A DNA stretch of 64,000 nt, taken from positions 2,960,178-3,024,177 of the forward strand of contig DS995276.1 in the NCBI GenBank assembly GCA_000156115.1. The letters are read 5' to 3'. The notes under the pieces were generated by a model. That model was not told the DNA's origin, ran no database searches, and saw only the letters and a program-made list of their open reading frames with translations. Both the position numbers and the translations under genes were made by a program. The stretch is from Rhodobacteraceae bacterium HTCC2083 (lineage in GTDB: Bacteria > Pseudomonadota > Alphaproteobacteria > Rhodobacterales > Rhodobacteraceae). This document shows positions 25,711 through 34,631 of this stretch, piece after piece. Within the stretch, counting starts at the first letter, position 1, and each line of letters opens with the position of its first letter.

Positions 25711-26496
25711 TTACCGTCCCTTCCAAACAGGGTCACGCTTTTCAGAAAACGCGCGGGCCCCTTCTAGCTGATCTTCGGAGGTGTATAACGCCTCGACTGT
25801 TTTGAATTGGCTCTTGGTGATCTTGTTCAAAGCGTCTTGGAACTTCATATCCTCCGCTTCGCGCACGACTTCTTTGATTGCAGCATAGACAAGCGGCGGC
25901 CCAGACGCGAGCAGATGCGCTAATTTGCGGGCTTCCGACATTAAATCATTGGCTGGATAGACATGGTTGATCATTCCCCAACGCGCAGCTTCTTCGGTAT
26001 CGAGCCATCGGCCAGTAAGCAGCATTTCCATCGCTATATGGTAGGGGATACGCTTGGGGAGTTTCAGACTCGCGGCATCAGCAACCGTGCCAGAGCGGAT
26101 TTCGGGAAGCGCAAAGCTTGCGTGATCAGCGGCTAGAATAATATCCGCGCTAAGAGCGAGTTCAAGCCCGCCACCGCAGCAAATTCCGTTGATAGCCGCA
26201 ATAACGGGTTTGTTCAGGTGCGGCAATTCTTGTAAGCCGCCAAAGCCCCCGACGCCGTAATCGCCATCTACAGCATCGCCATCAGCGGCTGCTTTTAGAT
26301 CCCAGCCGGGGCAAAAAAACTTCTCACCCGCACCCGTGATGATCGCAACACGAAGATCGGGATCGTCACGGAAGTCTTTGAAAATTTGTCCCATTATCCG
26401 ACTTGTGGCGAGATCAATCGCATTGGCTTTGTCGCGCGCAAGGGTGACCTCCAGTACATGACCATCCTTATGTGTTTGTATCGGGGTGTCGGTCAT
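25711..26496 (-). CDS. Enoyl-CoA hydratase family, CaiD-like (carnitinyl-CoA dehydratase type)
   Basis: 261-aa crotonase-fold enzyme. The oxyanion-hole segments are FFCPGWDLKAAADGD and INGICCGGGLELALSADI; the C-terminus FSEKRDPVWKGR is almost the same as that of Escherichia coli CaiD, and GWDLKAAA is also shared. CaiD-type enzymes interconvert crotonobetainyl-CoA and carnitinyl-CoA. It starts with ATG 26496 (SD AAGGAG), overlapping the synthetase stop (ATGA), so it is coupled to it. The exact acyl group is inferred. Confidence 0.82.
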   Translation of the reverse strand: MTDTPIQTHKDGHVLEVTLARDKANAIDLATSRIMGQIFKDFRDDPDLRVAIITGAGEKFFCPGWDLKAAADGDAVDGDYGVGGFGGLQELPHLNKPVIAAINGICCGGGLELALSADIILAADHASFALPEIRSGTVADAASLKLPKRIPYHIAMEMLLTGRWLDTEEAARWGMINHVYPANDLMSEARKLAHLLASGPPLVYAAIKEVVREAEDMKFQDALNKITKSQFKTVEALYTSEDQLEGARAFSEKRDPVWKGR

Positions 26497-28535
26497 GGGG
26501 CGTCTCCTTGAACAATAAGCGCATCGACGGCTATTGCCCTGGTATGCGTGCAGATAAGTGGATTGATCTCAATCTCTTGCACTTGGCCGTGATGCGCAAT
26601 GACGTAGTTTTGCACAGCGACAATTGCTTGCCAAAGTGATTTACGATCAATGGGTTGTGCACCACGATATCCGTCAAAGAGAGGGGCGCATCGCAGTTTG
26701 CTCAACGCGCTATCAACCATTGCTTCATCGACTGGTAGTATCAGCGACGCGGTATCTTGCAGAAGCTCGGTTTGGGTGCCGCCCGCGCCAAGTGTTAGAA
26801 CATACCCGTGCACCGGGTCTAATGTGACTGCAAGTAACAGTTCGATTACAGATTTTTGTACCATTTCCTCAATAAGATACGCATCGCTCTTTATGTTTTT
26901 GAGAGCTGTACGCAAAGATGGTTCATCCCTGATACTGATCTTTACAGCACCTGCTTCGGATTTATGTGAATGACCCAGCCCCTTAAGTACCCATGGGGGC
27001 CTAAGTGTTATTGCCTTAGCCACGATATCGTCCTCATGTGTGCCGACATCGCTCTTCGGAATAGGCAAGCCGAAGCGCGCAAGTCTGGCTTTGGCGTCAT
27101 TTTCCGCCAATGTCTTGATGTTGATTGGAGTTTTGGGAAGCAATATCGGTGGTGCATTTGTATGGTGTTTTTGGGCAAGACTGATAGCGCGCAGGGCGTG
27201 GTCCATGCCGCTGAAAGCGGTAACACCATGATCCATTATACTTTTCGCGGTGTCTTCTGGCATTGTATCAGGCAAGGATGCAATGATGCCTACAGGAATT
27301 GATGACGCTTTTGCAGTGTGCACAACTGCCTCCAAGGCGATGTCCCAATCGCTAACGGAGCAGCGGTCGCTGCGCGGCAGATCGAGTACAACAAGGCCCA
27401 TCGCGATATCTGCATCAAACAAAGCGGTAAATGTTTGAGTCATCGCATCACGGTCGGGCCAGATATAAGTGTGGTAGTCCAACGGATTAGCGAGCGCTAC
27501 TTTCGGTCCTAGAGCCTGCCGAAGGGTGTTCGATTGCTTAGATGAAAGTGTTGGGTAACTCAAATTGTGAATGATCCCAAGATCCGCCATCAAGCTCGCT
27601 TCGCCGCCCGAACATGACGCAGAGGCAATAGCGTTTGAGCGAAGCGGGCCTGCGACGTGAAAAATCTTCAGTAACTCAAGGAAGGTAGCTAGATCGGTTG
27701 GTTGCGCTATACCCAAGCGCGCTAAAAGGGCTGCGGCCCCAGTGTGACTTCCTGCGAGGGATGCTGTGTGCGAAACGGAGGCAAGTTGTGCCTGATCTGA
27801 TAGCCCAACTTTCAGTGCGCAAATCGGCTTTCTAAGTTCGTGTGACAAATTAGAAAGCTCTTCTAACCTTCTGATATCATTTATGCCCTCTATATGAATT
27901 CCAAGCGCAGTTACGCGTGGATCACGCAGAATTGACATGCCAATCTCGGCGAGATCAACCTGAGCTTGATTCCCCGCTGTTACGACATAGGCCAGTGGCA
28001 CAGCACGGTTCTGCATCGTCAAATTGATCGCGATGTTGGAACTTTGCGTGATGATTGCGACGCCACTGTCCACGGCTTCTCCACCATGCTGATCTGGCCA
28101 AAGAGCTGCAGCATCGAGGTAATTAAGAAAACCGTAACAGTTTGGCCCTAAAAACGGCATGTCTCCTGCCGCTTGCAATAGGGCTGCTTGGACATCCGCG
28201 CCATCGGCCAGCTCTGCGCTCGCTTCAGCAAAGCCGGATGCGAAACACACGGCACCGCCCGCGCGGCGTTCTGATAAGGAGGAGAGGCACTCAATTGTTG
28301 CGTGTCGGTTCACACCGATAAAGCTCGCGTCAGGGGCCGTCGGCAGATCTTTGATGTGCGCATAGGCCTTGTGGCCCTCAATCTTTTGCTTTGTGGGGTG
28401 AACAGGCCAAATGTCGCCTTTGAAACCTATGTTCTGACAGGTCGTTATCACATTACTGCACCACGCGCCGCCACCTATAACCGCGATCGAGCGCGGACGG
28501 AGTAAGCGATCTAACTTGTCAGGGACAGCAGCCAC
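26493..28535 (-). CDS. NDP-forming acyl-CoA synthetase
   Basis: 680 aa in the fused alpha-beta order of ADP-forming acetyl/acyl-CoA synthetases: a CoA-binding Rossmann domain (RPRSIAVIGGGAWCSN, 1-130), the succinyl-CoA-ligase-like domains with the phospho-His segment SVSHTASLAGSHTG (about residue 257), and a C-terminal ATP-grasp domain (WVLKGLGHSHKSEAGAVKI, 460-680). It makes an acyl-CoA from a free acid with NTP. The start is GTG 28535, three bases after the dehydrogenase stop; no nearby ATG fits the family N-terminus. Confidence 0.88.
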   Translation of the reverse strand: MAAVPDKLDRLLRPRSIAVIGGGAWCSNVITTCQNIGFKGDIWPVHPTKQKIEGHKAYAHIKDLPTAPDASFIGVNRHATIECLSSLSERRAGGAVCFASGFAEASAELADGADVQAALLQAAGDMPFLGPNCYGFLNYLDAAALWPDQHGGEAVDSGVAIITQSSNIAINLTMQNRAVPLAYVVTAGNQAQVDLAEIGMSILRDPRVTALGIHIEGINDIRRLEELSNLSHELRKPICALKVGLSDQAQLASVSHTASLAGSHTGAAALLARLGIAQPTDLATFLELLKIFHVAGPLRSNAIASASCSGGEASLMADLGIIHNLSYPTLSSKQSNTLRQALGPKVALANPLDYHTYIWPDRDAMTQTFTALFDADIAMGLVVLDLPRSDRCSVSDWDIALEAVVHTAKASSIPVGIIASLPDTMPEDTAKSIMDHGVTAFSGMDHALRAISLAQKHHTNAPPILLPKTPINIKTLAENDAKARLARFGLPIPKSDVGTHEDDIVAKAITLRPPWVLKGLGHSHKSEAGAVKISIRDEPSLRTALKNIKSDAYLIEEMVQKSVIELLLAVTLDPVHGYVLTLGAGGTQTELLQDTASLILPVDEAMVDSALSKLRCAPLFDGYRGAQPIDRKSLWQAIVAVQNYVIAHHGQVQEIEINPLICTHTRAIAVDALIVQGDAP

Positions 28536-28538
28536 GTC

Positions 28539-29699
28539 TTAAGCACCTAGTGGTCTAAACAGATCGCGGCTGATAATATGGCGCTGGATTTCACTGGTGC
28601 CGTCCCAAATGCGTTCAACCCGTGCATCGCGCCAGAAGCGTTCAATCGGGTAGTCATCCATCAAGCCCATGCCGCCATGAATTTGCAGCGTCGTATCGGT
28701 GACACGCGCCAACATTTCGGTGGCATAGAGCTTGGCGCTCGCGATCTCGCGGTTTGCAGGCAGGCCTTGATCCAGCCGCCATGCGCCAGAAAGGGTCAGC
28801 CAATCGGCCGCATCAATTTCAGTGATCATATCGGCGATTTGAAAGCTGACGCCTTGGAATTTGCTAATTTGTTGCCCGAATTGTTTTCGCTCAGCAGCAT
28901 AGTTCAGGGCATAGTCAAAACAGCGACGTGCGCGACCAACGCTGAATGCAGCCACGGTCAGACGTGTTGCATAAAGCCATTCGTTCATCACCGCAAAGCC
29001 GCCATCGACTTCGCCAAGAACCTGCGCGTCGGGCAGGCGGCAATCGGTGAAATCGAGCACGTAGTTCTTATAGCCTCGATGCGACACCGATTTATAACCT
29101 TCGCGTGCGTCAAATCCTGGAGTGCCGCGATCCACCAAGAAAGCCGTGATGCGTTTCTTCGGGCCTTTTGGCGTTTGATCTTCTCCTGTTGCCACGAAAA
29201 CAATAAAAAAATCAGCGTGCTCCCCGCCAGAGATAAAATGTTTCGAGCCATTGATAACCCAGTCCCCACCATCGCGGACCGCGCTACATTTCATCCCGCG
29301 TACGTCAGAGCCGGCTTCGGGTTCCGTCATCGCGAGGGCATCCATTTTTTCGCCGCGCACTGCAGGAAGCAGGTAGCGTTCGCGCTGATCACCTTCGCAG
29401 GCCATCAAAATATTTTGGGGGCGCCCAAAGAAATGCGTCAGTGCCATAGACCCACGGCCCAACTCACGTTCGACAAGGGTGAAGTCGAGATGAGACAGGC
29501 CAGCACCACCGACCTCTTCAGGGAAGTTGCAGGCGTAAAAGCCGAGATCAATGACTTTTTGCTTCAGATCTTGGGCCAATTCATCGTGAACCTGACCGCT
29601 TTGTTCGACTTCGTTTTCAAAGGGATAGATTTCATTTTCAACAAAGCTGCGGACCGTATCGACGATCATCGTTTGCTCTTCACTTAGGTCGAACTGCAT
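28539..29699 (-). CDS. Acyl-CoA dehydrogenase
   Basis: 386 aa FAD enzyme with the standard ACAD layout: N-terminal helices, FAD/substrate segment MTEPEAGSDVRGM (about 130), beta domain, and C-terminal YAAERKQFGQQISKFQ plus LQIHGGMGLMDDYPIERFWR. The catalytic Glu is probably in the ERIWDGTSEIQR segment near residue 365. It would introduce the alpha-beta double bond that the CaiD-like hydratase then hydrates. ATG 29699 is preceded by TTGGAG; a long upstream extension is not family-like. First gene of the three-gene CoA operon. Confidence 0.9.
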   Translation of the reverse strand: MQFDLSEEQTMIVDTVRSFVENEIYPFENEVEQSGQVHDELAQDLKQKVIDLGFYACNFPEEVGGAGLSHLDFTLVERELGRGSMALTHFFGRPQNILMACEGDQRERYLLPAVRGEKMDALAMTEPEAGSDVRGMKCSAVRDGGDWVINGSKHFISGGEHADFFIVFVATGEDQTPKGPKKRITAFLVDRGTPGFDAREGYKSVSHRGYKNYVLDFTDCRLPDAQVLGEVDGGFAVMNEWLYATRLTVAAFSVGRARRCFDYALNYAAERKQFGQQISKFQGVSFQIADMITEIDAADWLTLSGAWRLDQGLPANREIASAKLYATEMLARVTDTTLQIHGGMGLMDDYPIERFWRDARVERIWDGTSEIQRHIISRDLFRPLGA

Positions 29700-29875
29700 T
29701 GCTTTGCTCCAATGTGCTGTGAATTGAGAACGCCTCAGAGGCGCTTGGTTTGCGTGTTTAACAGCGACACGCAAAGTCTGTTTGCGACGGAGACTGCAAG
29801 AGGGCGTGCAGCTATCTGTTGAATGGTACAATTGTTCGCTTGGATTGCGACCGGCTTTGCGGCAACACTCACCCC

Positions 29876-30865
29876 ATGAAATATAGAAAAACACGCATCG
29901 CTTTAAATGGGTTTGGCCGCATTGGCCGATCGATTTTACGCATTCTACGCGGCACTGATTTGCCCTTTGAGTTGGTCTTGATTAATGACATCCAGCCCTT
30001 AGATGTTTGTGCCTATCTCTTTGAATATGATAGCGTTTTCGGACGTTATAGTGGGTCGGTAACGTATGACGAGGGTCATTTGATATTGGACAGCGTACCT
30101 ATAGTTTTCCATCATACACAAGACCTGAGTACGCTTGATTTGTCCAACGTTGACGTCGTTTTGGAGTGCACAGGGCTTGCAGGAAACCGCGCGATTGCCA
30201 CCCGTGGCATGGATGCGGGCGCGGGTGCGGTTTTGATTTCTGGCCCGTCGGATACCGCAGACAAAACAATTGTCCTGGGGGCCAATGAGCATGAATTGGG
30301 TGTGGCGAGGATTGTGTCAAACGCCTCTTGCACTACCAACGCACTGGCTCCTTTGTTGCGGGTTCTGGATGAGGCGTATGGTGTCGAAAGCGGTCACATG
30401 ACGACGGTTCATTGTTACACAGGCAGTCAGCCAACTGTGGACAAGCCCGGTGCCGACTTTGCGCGCAGCCGCGCGGCGGCTTTGTCGATGGTGCCCACGA
30501 CCACAAGCGCACAGCGTTTATGCGGAGAGGTTCTGCCGCATCTTGCAGGTCGTATCGAAGCCCGTGCCATTCGTGTGCCTACGGCGAGTGTGTCTGCGAT
30601 TGACCTGACCGTACAGACCCGCGCAAGTGTCACAACGGACATGGTGCGCACCTATCTAAAAGAGGCGTCGAGCAACATTCTTGGATGGACCGAACAACCG
30701 CTGGTTTCCTCAGATCTGCGGATGAGACCAGAGTCTCTGGTGCTGGTTGGGCCAGAACTATCCGTGTCAGTCGGTGGATTACTTCGGGTGTTCGGCTGGT
30801 ACGACAACGAGTGGGGCTTTTCGATGCGTATGTTAGAACTTGCGCAGCGCATGACGCAGAGATAG
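29876..30865 (+). CDS. Glyceraldehyde-3-phosphate dehydrogenase paralog (divergent)
   Basis: 329 aa with the GAPDH fold: NGFGRIGRSILRIL, the NAD-binding Asp in LINDIQPL, and the catalytic segment SNASCTTNALAP with Cys152. It ends WYDNEWGFSMRMLELAQ. It is more divergent than its two neighbours (NALAP instead of NCLAP, FHHTQDLS and TVDKPGADFARSR), so it could prefer erythrose-4-phosphate or another aldehyde. ATG 29876 fits the family start; the SD is weak. It converges on the next gap gene. Confidence 0.85.
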   Translation: MKYRKTRIALNGFGRIGRSILRILRGTDLPFELVLINDIQPLDVCAYLFEYDSVFGRYSGSVTYDEGHLILDSVPIVFHHTQDLSTLDLSNVDVVLECTGLAGNRAIATRGMDAGAGAVLISGPSDTADKTIVLGANEHELGVARIVSNASCTTNALAPLLRVLDEAYGVESGHMTTVHCYTGSQPTVDKPGADFARSRAAALSMVPTTTSAQRLCGEVLPHLAGRIEARAIRVPTASVSAIDLTVQTRASVTTDMVRTYLKEASSNILGWTEQPLVSSDLRMRPESLVLVGPELSVSVGGLLRVFGWYDNEWGFSMRMLELAQRMTQR

Positions 30866-30867
30866 CG

Positions 30868-30897
30868 CTGCGGGGGAGGCATCACGCGCGCCCGCAG
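30868..30897. terminator. Possible bidirectional terminator hairpin
   Basis: CTGCGGG (30868-30874) pairs with CCCGCAG (30891-30897) between the convergent ends of two gap genes, followed on the plus strand by TATATTTTCTG. The loop is long and itself GC-rich, so strength is uncertain. Confidence 0.45.
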
Positions 30898-30912
30898 TAT
30901 ATTTTCTGTAAA

Positions 30913-31914
30913 TTACAGGAATTTGCCCATCGCAACGGCGGTGTCCGCCATGCGGTTTGAGAAGCCCCATTCATTGTCATACCATGCCAGAATGCGGCAC
31001 ATGTTGCCGTCCATAACCTTGGTTTGATCCGCAGCAAAGATGGAGCTGTGCGGGTCGTGGTTAAAATCCATGGAGACAAGTTTGCTCTCATTGTGTTCTA
31101 AAACGCCCAAGAGGGGTCCATCAGCTGCGGCCTTAATCGCGGCGTTGATTTCCTCTACAGTCACATCGCGCGCGGTTTCAAACGTCAGATCAACAGCGGA
31201 AACGTTTGGCGTCGGCACGCGGATTGCGACGCCGTCAAGTTTGCCCGCAAGCTCTGGCAGCACGAGGCCGACGGCCTTGGCGGCACCTGTGGAGGTTGGG
31301 ATCATGCTCATCGCGGCGGCGCGCGCGCGGTAGAGATCGGAGTGCATTGTATCGAGTGTTGGTTGATCGCCTGTGTAGCTGTGCACGGTCGTCATGAACC
31401 CGCGTTTGATACCGAAGGCTGTGTTCAACACGCTGGCAACTGGGGCGAGGCAGTTTGTGGTGCAGGACGCGTTGGACACGATCAAGTCCTCACCCGTCAA
31501 TGTATCGCTGTTCACGCCGTAAACTATTGTTTTATCAGCACCTTTTGAAGGAGCGGAGACCAACACGCGGCTTGCACCATTTTCAAGATGTATCTTGGCT
31601 TTTTCTTTATCCGTAAAGATGCCGGTGCATTCCATCACGATATCGACATCTGCCCAAGGCAGATCCGCTGGGTTGCGGATCGCTGTGACTGCAATCGGTC
31701 CGCGCCCGACATCAATGGAGGTGTCGTCATGCGTCACTTTTGCAGGGAAACGGCCATGCACACTATCGTATTGCAGAAGATGCGCGTTGGTCGCTACAGG
31801 GCCAAGATCGTTGATCGCGATAACATCAATGTCTGTGCGCGCACTTTCGATTATGGCGCGCAAAACATTGCGGCCGATGCGTCCAAATCCGTTAATTGCT
31901 ACTTTTACAGCCAT
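30913..31914 (-). CDS. gap: Glyceraldehyde-3-phosphate dehydrogenase, type I
   Basis: 333 aa. NAD-binding GFGRIGRNVLRAI and the adenosine-ribose Asp in VIAINDLGPV indicate NAD preference. The active site SNASCTTNCLAP has Cys151, with the His in TVHSYTGDQ. It oxidises glyceraldehyde-3-phosphate in glycolysis or runs in reverse in gluconeogenesis. A perfect GTTAGCGCTAAC palindrome lies 33-44 nt upstream of the ATG, implying LacI-type carbon control. Of the three paralogs it looks the most canonical. Confidence 0.93.
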   Translation of the reverse strand: MAVKVAINGFGRIGRNVLRAIIESARTDIDVIAINDLGPVATNAHLLQYDSVHGRFPAKVTHDDTSIDVGRGPIAVTAIRNPADLPWADVDIVMECTGIFTDKEKAKIHLENGASRVLVSAPSKGADKTIVYGVNSDTLTGEDLIVSNASCTTNCLAPVASVLNTAFGIKRGFMTTVHSYTGDQPTLDTMHSDLYRARAAAMSMIPTSTGAAKAVGLVLPELAGKLDGVAIRVPTPNVSAVDLTFETARDVTVEEINAAIKAAADGPLLGVLEHNESKLVSMDFNHDPHSSIFAADQTKVMDGNMCRILAWYDNEWGFSNRMADTAVAMGKFL

Positions 31915-31946
31915 GCTCAGGTCCCATCAAAAAAGAGTGCGATTTC

Positions 31947-31958
31947 GTTAGCGCTAAC
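31947..31958. promoter_or_regulatory. Palindromic operator upstream of gap
   Basis: GTTAGCGCTAAC is a perfect 12-bp palindrome with a central CG, typical for LacI-family regulators such as the global carbon regulators of Rhodobacterales. It sits 33 nt upstream of the gap start at 31914, where it could block RNA polymerase. Confidence 0.75.
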
Positions 31959-32008
31959 AATTGCAAATGCAGGAAAAAGTCAAGAGGCAGAGCATAGAAG
32001 TGATCAAC

Positions 32009-32152
32009 TTAGCGCCAGAATGCCATCCATTCGGTGAAAGCCGTAAATTTTTTGAAAAGAAAGACCAGGTTTGCCCAATCGGCCCAAATCGCGTCGGCAA
32101 TCAGGCCAGCAACAATCAAAACCCCGAGGCAAATGGCGATAGTGTTTGTCAT
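32009..32152 (-). CDS. 47-aa conserved single-helix membrane protein
   Basis: MTNTIAICLGVLIVAGLIAD followed by AIWADWANLVFLFKKFTAFT and EWMAFWR: one N-terminal transmembrane helix and an aromatic amphipathic tail ending in FWR. I recall similar micro-proteins with an EWLAFWR end beside gap genes in Rhodobacteraceae, so I judge it real. The start is ATG 32152 with AAGAG as a weak SD; an upstream in-frame start is less likely. It lies between two gap genes on the same strand. Function unknown. Confidence 0.7.
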   Translation of the reverse strand: MTNTIAICLGVLIVAGLIADAIWADWANLVFLFKKFTAFTEWMAFWR

Positions 32153-32237
32153 GCTCTTGCTCAATCCGATTGGCTCACGGCAAGATGCGCCAGCCAGATC
32201 GAAAAGCCAAGGGACCATTGTCAGGTCTGCGTGTGTC

Positions 32238-33242
32238 CTAGTGGTTTAAGCGACCCAAAGTAGCCGCAACATCGGCCATGCGTGCTGAAAAGCCCCATTC
32301 ATTGTCATACCATGCCAATACCCGCACGGTACGGCCACCAACGACTTTGGTCTGATCCGGCGCAAAGATACAGCTGTGCTCCGTGTGGTTGAAATCGATC
32401 GATACTTTTGGTTCTGGATCATAGGACAACACTGCACCCATGTGGCCTGCCGCTGCTTCTTCTACGACTGCATTCACATCTGCGACGGTTACATCTTTTT
32501 TCGCTTCAAAGGTCAAATCGACCGCGGAGACGTTGGGTGTCGGCACGCGCATGGAGGTGCCATCAAGCTTGCCTTTGAGGTTCGGAAGTACTTCGCCCAA
32601 AGCTTTGGCTGCCCCCGTTGAGGTGGGGATCATCGCCATTGCAGCTGCCCGCGCGCGGTAAAGATCAGAGTGGCGTCGATCCAACATCGGCTGATCGCCT
32701 GTGTAGGAATGGATGGTCGTCATAATGCCCCGCTCGATGCCGATAGCTTCGTCCAAGACTTTCGCGAGGGGAGCGAGACAGTTGGTCGTGCAGGACCCGT
32801 TAGAGATCATTGTTTCGCCAGCGATCATATCGCGGTGGTTCACGCCGTAAACGACCGTGCGTTGCACGTTTTTCGCGGGGGCAGAGATGAGGACAGATTT
32901 CGCACCACGTTCCATGTGAACGGCGGCTTTTTCGCCGTCATTGAACTTGCCCGTGCATTCGAGGACGACGTCGCAACCGCTCCAATCAAGCTCTTGCGGG
33001 TCGTAGGTCGAGAACATTTCCATCGGGCCGCGCCCGAGATCCATTGTGTTGCCTGAGACTTTGACATCGCCAGGAAAGCGGCCGTGCACGCTGTCGTAAC
33101 GCAACAAATGCGCACTGGTTTCAATCGGGCCTGTCGCGTTGATTTTTACCACTTGGACATCATTGCGCGCAGCTTCCGCGATATGCGCAAGTGTGGAGCG
33201 TCCGATACGTCCAAAGCCGTTGATGCCTAAAGTTACGGTCAT
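32238..33242 (-). CDS. gap: Glyceraldehyde-3-phosphate dehydrogenase, second paralog with altered cofactor site
   Basis: 334 aa with GFGRIGRSTLAHI and the active site SNGSCTTNCLAP (Cys151). The residue that contacts the adenosine ribose is Ala here (VVKINATGPI) instead of Asp, and the segment equivalent to Leu187-Pro188 reads LDRRHSD. Loss of the Asp with nearby Arg residues suggests NADP can be used (inference). ATG 33242 has SD AGGAG; the longer upstream frame is not family-like. Confidence 0.9.
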   Translation of the reverse strand: MTVTLGINGFGRIGRSTLAHIAEAARNDVQVVKINATGPIETSAHLLRYDSVHGRFPGDVKVSGNTMDLGRGPMEMFSTYDPQELDWSGCDVVLECTGKFNDGEKAAVHMERGAKSVLISAPAKNVQRTVVYGVNHRDMIAGETMISNGSCTTNCLAPLAKVLDEAIGIERGIMTTIHSYTGDQPMLDRRHSDLYRARAAAMAMIPTSTGAAKALGEVLPNLKGKLDGTSMRVPTPNVSAVDLTFEAKKDVTVADVNAVVEEAAAGHMGAVLSYDPEPKVSIDFNHTEHSCIFAPDQTKVVGGRTVRVLAWYDNEWGFSARMADVAATLGRLNH

Positions 33243-33329
33243 AGTGGTCTCCTGCAGACGCTGCTGTTTGGGGTGGTATAGCGGGCTGGAGGGCGAGGAG
33301 CCAAAGAAAAAGGTGAATATTGGCAATGT

Positions 33330-33371
33330 GTTAGCGATAAACTTGGGGTGTTTATGAGTGGTTGCGCTAAC
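33330..33371. promoter_or_regulatory. Imperfect GTTAGCG-type sites upstream of the second gap gene
   Basis: GTTAGCGATAAA (33330-33341) and GTTGCGCTAAC (33361-33371) each share half or more of the GTTAGCGCTAAC palindrome found before the other gap gene. Their centres are about 31 bp apart, roughly 90-130 nt upstream of ATG 33242. Possible weak sites for the same regulator. Confidence 0.45.
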
Positions 33372-33518
33372 GGGTTTTAGGGGGGCGGGTATGATTGCGG
33401 TAATAGCTTGCTGTACGAGGGCATTTGATTCGGAGCTTTTGAACTTCAATCATTTCATGATCTGACTAACTGGGCAGCCGCACCCAAACCCGGGGAGTTT
33501 TAAGGCAAGATACAGGGG

Positions 33519-34622
33519 TTAGCTCAGTGCTTTTGTTTGGTGTAGGCGCACCTTGAGGCCGCCGTGGGGGATTGGGGCGCTGGTGTTGTTGAAGGGCAAG
33601 CCAGAGGTGCGCGCAAGGTCGCTGTCGGTGGTGATGATCGCCACACGCCAACCTTTGAAGCGGGTCTTCAGCGTGCTGCCGAGCGCGCCGTACAGCGCGT
33701 AGAGTTTTTTCTTATCGCCAATACGCGCACCGTAAGGTGGGTTGAGGATAACCAAACCGGGTGGGCCATCGGGGGGTATTAGATCGCTGATAGAAGCTTG
33801 AGTGAAACTGCAGTTCTGCGCGACGTCTGCGCGGGCTGCGTTGGCTTCTGCGTTGGAAATTGCACCTGCGTTGCGATCCGATCCATGGAAGTGAATACTT
33901 GTTTCGGTCGGTGCTAGATCGCTGCGTAACTCGGCCCAACGGTCAGGCATGAACGTTGCCAGGCGCTCGAAGGCGAAGTCGCGCGAGCGGCCCGGTTTGA
34001 GATTGCACGCGATTTCAGCGGCTTCCAGGACGAACGTGCCAGATCCACACATGGGGTCGAGCACAGGTTCGGTGCCGTCAAAGCCACTGGCGCGCAGAAA
34101 AAGAGCAGCGAGGGTTTCGCGCATAGGGGCTTTTCCAACCGCTTCTTTATGGCCGCGCTGGTGGAGCGGGTCGCCGGATGTATCGATGGAAAAAGTGCAC
34201 AGGTTATCTTCAATGCGGACCATGATTTTGATAGGGTCGTCGGCGATTGTGGTGCCTATGCGTTCGTTTATCGCCTTTTCGATGCGCTCTTTCGCGGCCC
34301 CCGCATGGTAGATCTTCGATTTGCGCGTGGTGACGTCGACGCGCACAGGAGTGTTCGCGGCTAGCAGCGTATTCCATTCGAGTGTGCGGGTCTGTTTTTC
34401 GAGCTGGCTGAGGTTGAAGCTGCGAAAGCTGGCGAAACGTGCAAGCACGCGCGACGCCCCGCGCAGGTTCAAGTTGGCGCGCATCACATTGGGCCAAAGA
34501 CCCATAAATGTGATGCCGCCCGCTGTAATTTCTGCGCCTTTGAAGCCTGCTTCAAGCGCTTCGGCTTGAAGGTAGGGCTCTAGTCCCGGAGGACAGGCGC
34601 AGAAAATTTCAAAGGGTTTCAT
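33519..34622 (-). CDS. 23S rRNA guanine-N2 methyltransferase, RlmL/YcbY-type (single domain)
   Basis: 367 aa, matching only the N-terminal half of the Escherichia coli RlmKL fusion. A THUMP RNA-binding domain (about 50-155) precedes a class I SAM methyltransferase with PVLDPMCGSGTFVLEAA (about 185-200) and the catalytic NPPYGAR motif (about 295) of base N-methyltransferases. It probably makes m2G in 23S rRNA. The gene starts 36 nt after the transketolase stop, and a strong hairpin covers its ribosome-binding region. Confidence 0.85.
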   Translation of the reverse strand: MKPFEIFCACPPGLEPYLQAEALEAGFKGAEITAGGITFMGLWPNVMRANLNLRGASRVLARFASFRSFNLSQLEKQTRTLEWNTLLAANTPVRVDVTTRKSKIYHAGAAKERIEKAINERIGTTIADDPIKIMVRIEDNLCTFSIDTSGDPLHQRGHKEAVGKAPMRETLAALFLRASGFDGTEPVLDPMCGSGTFVLEAAEIACNLKPGRSRDFAFERLATFMPDRWAELRSDLAPTETSIHFHGSDRNAGAISNAEANAARADVAQNCSFTQASISDLIPPDGPPGLVILNPPYGARIGDKKKLYALYGALGSTLKTRFKGWRVAIITTDSDLARTSGLPFNNTSAPIPHGGLKVRLHQTKALS

Positions 34623-34631
34623 GTGATGTTG

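Noticed and set aside
28578-29687. Long plus-strand ORF opposite the acyl-CoA dehydrogenase
   Set aside because: Shadow of a high-GC coding strand; Cys/His/Arg-rich composition, no SD and no family features.
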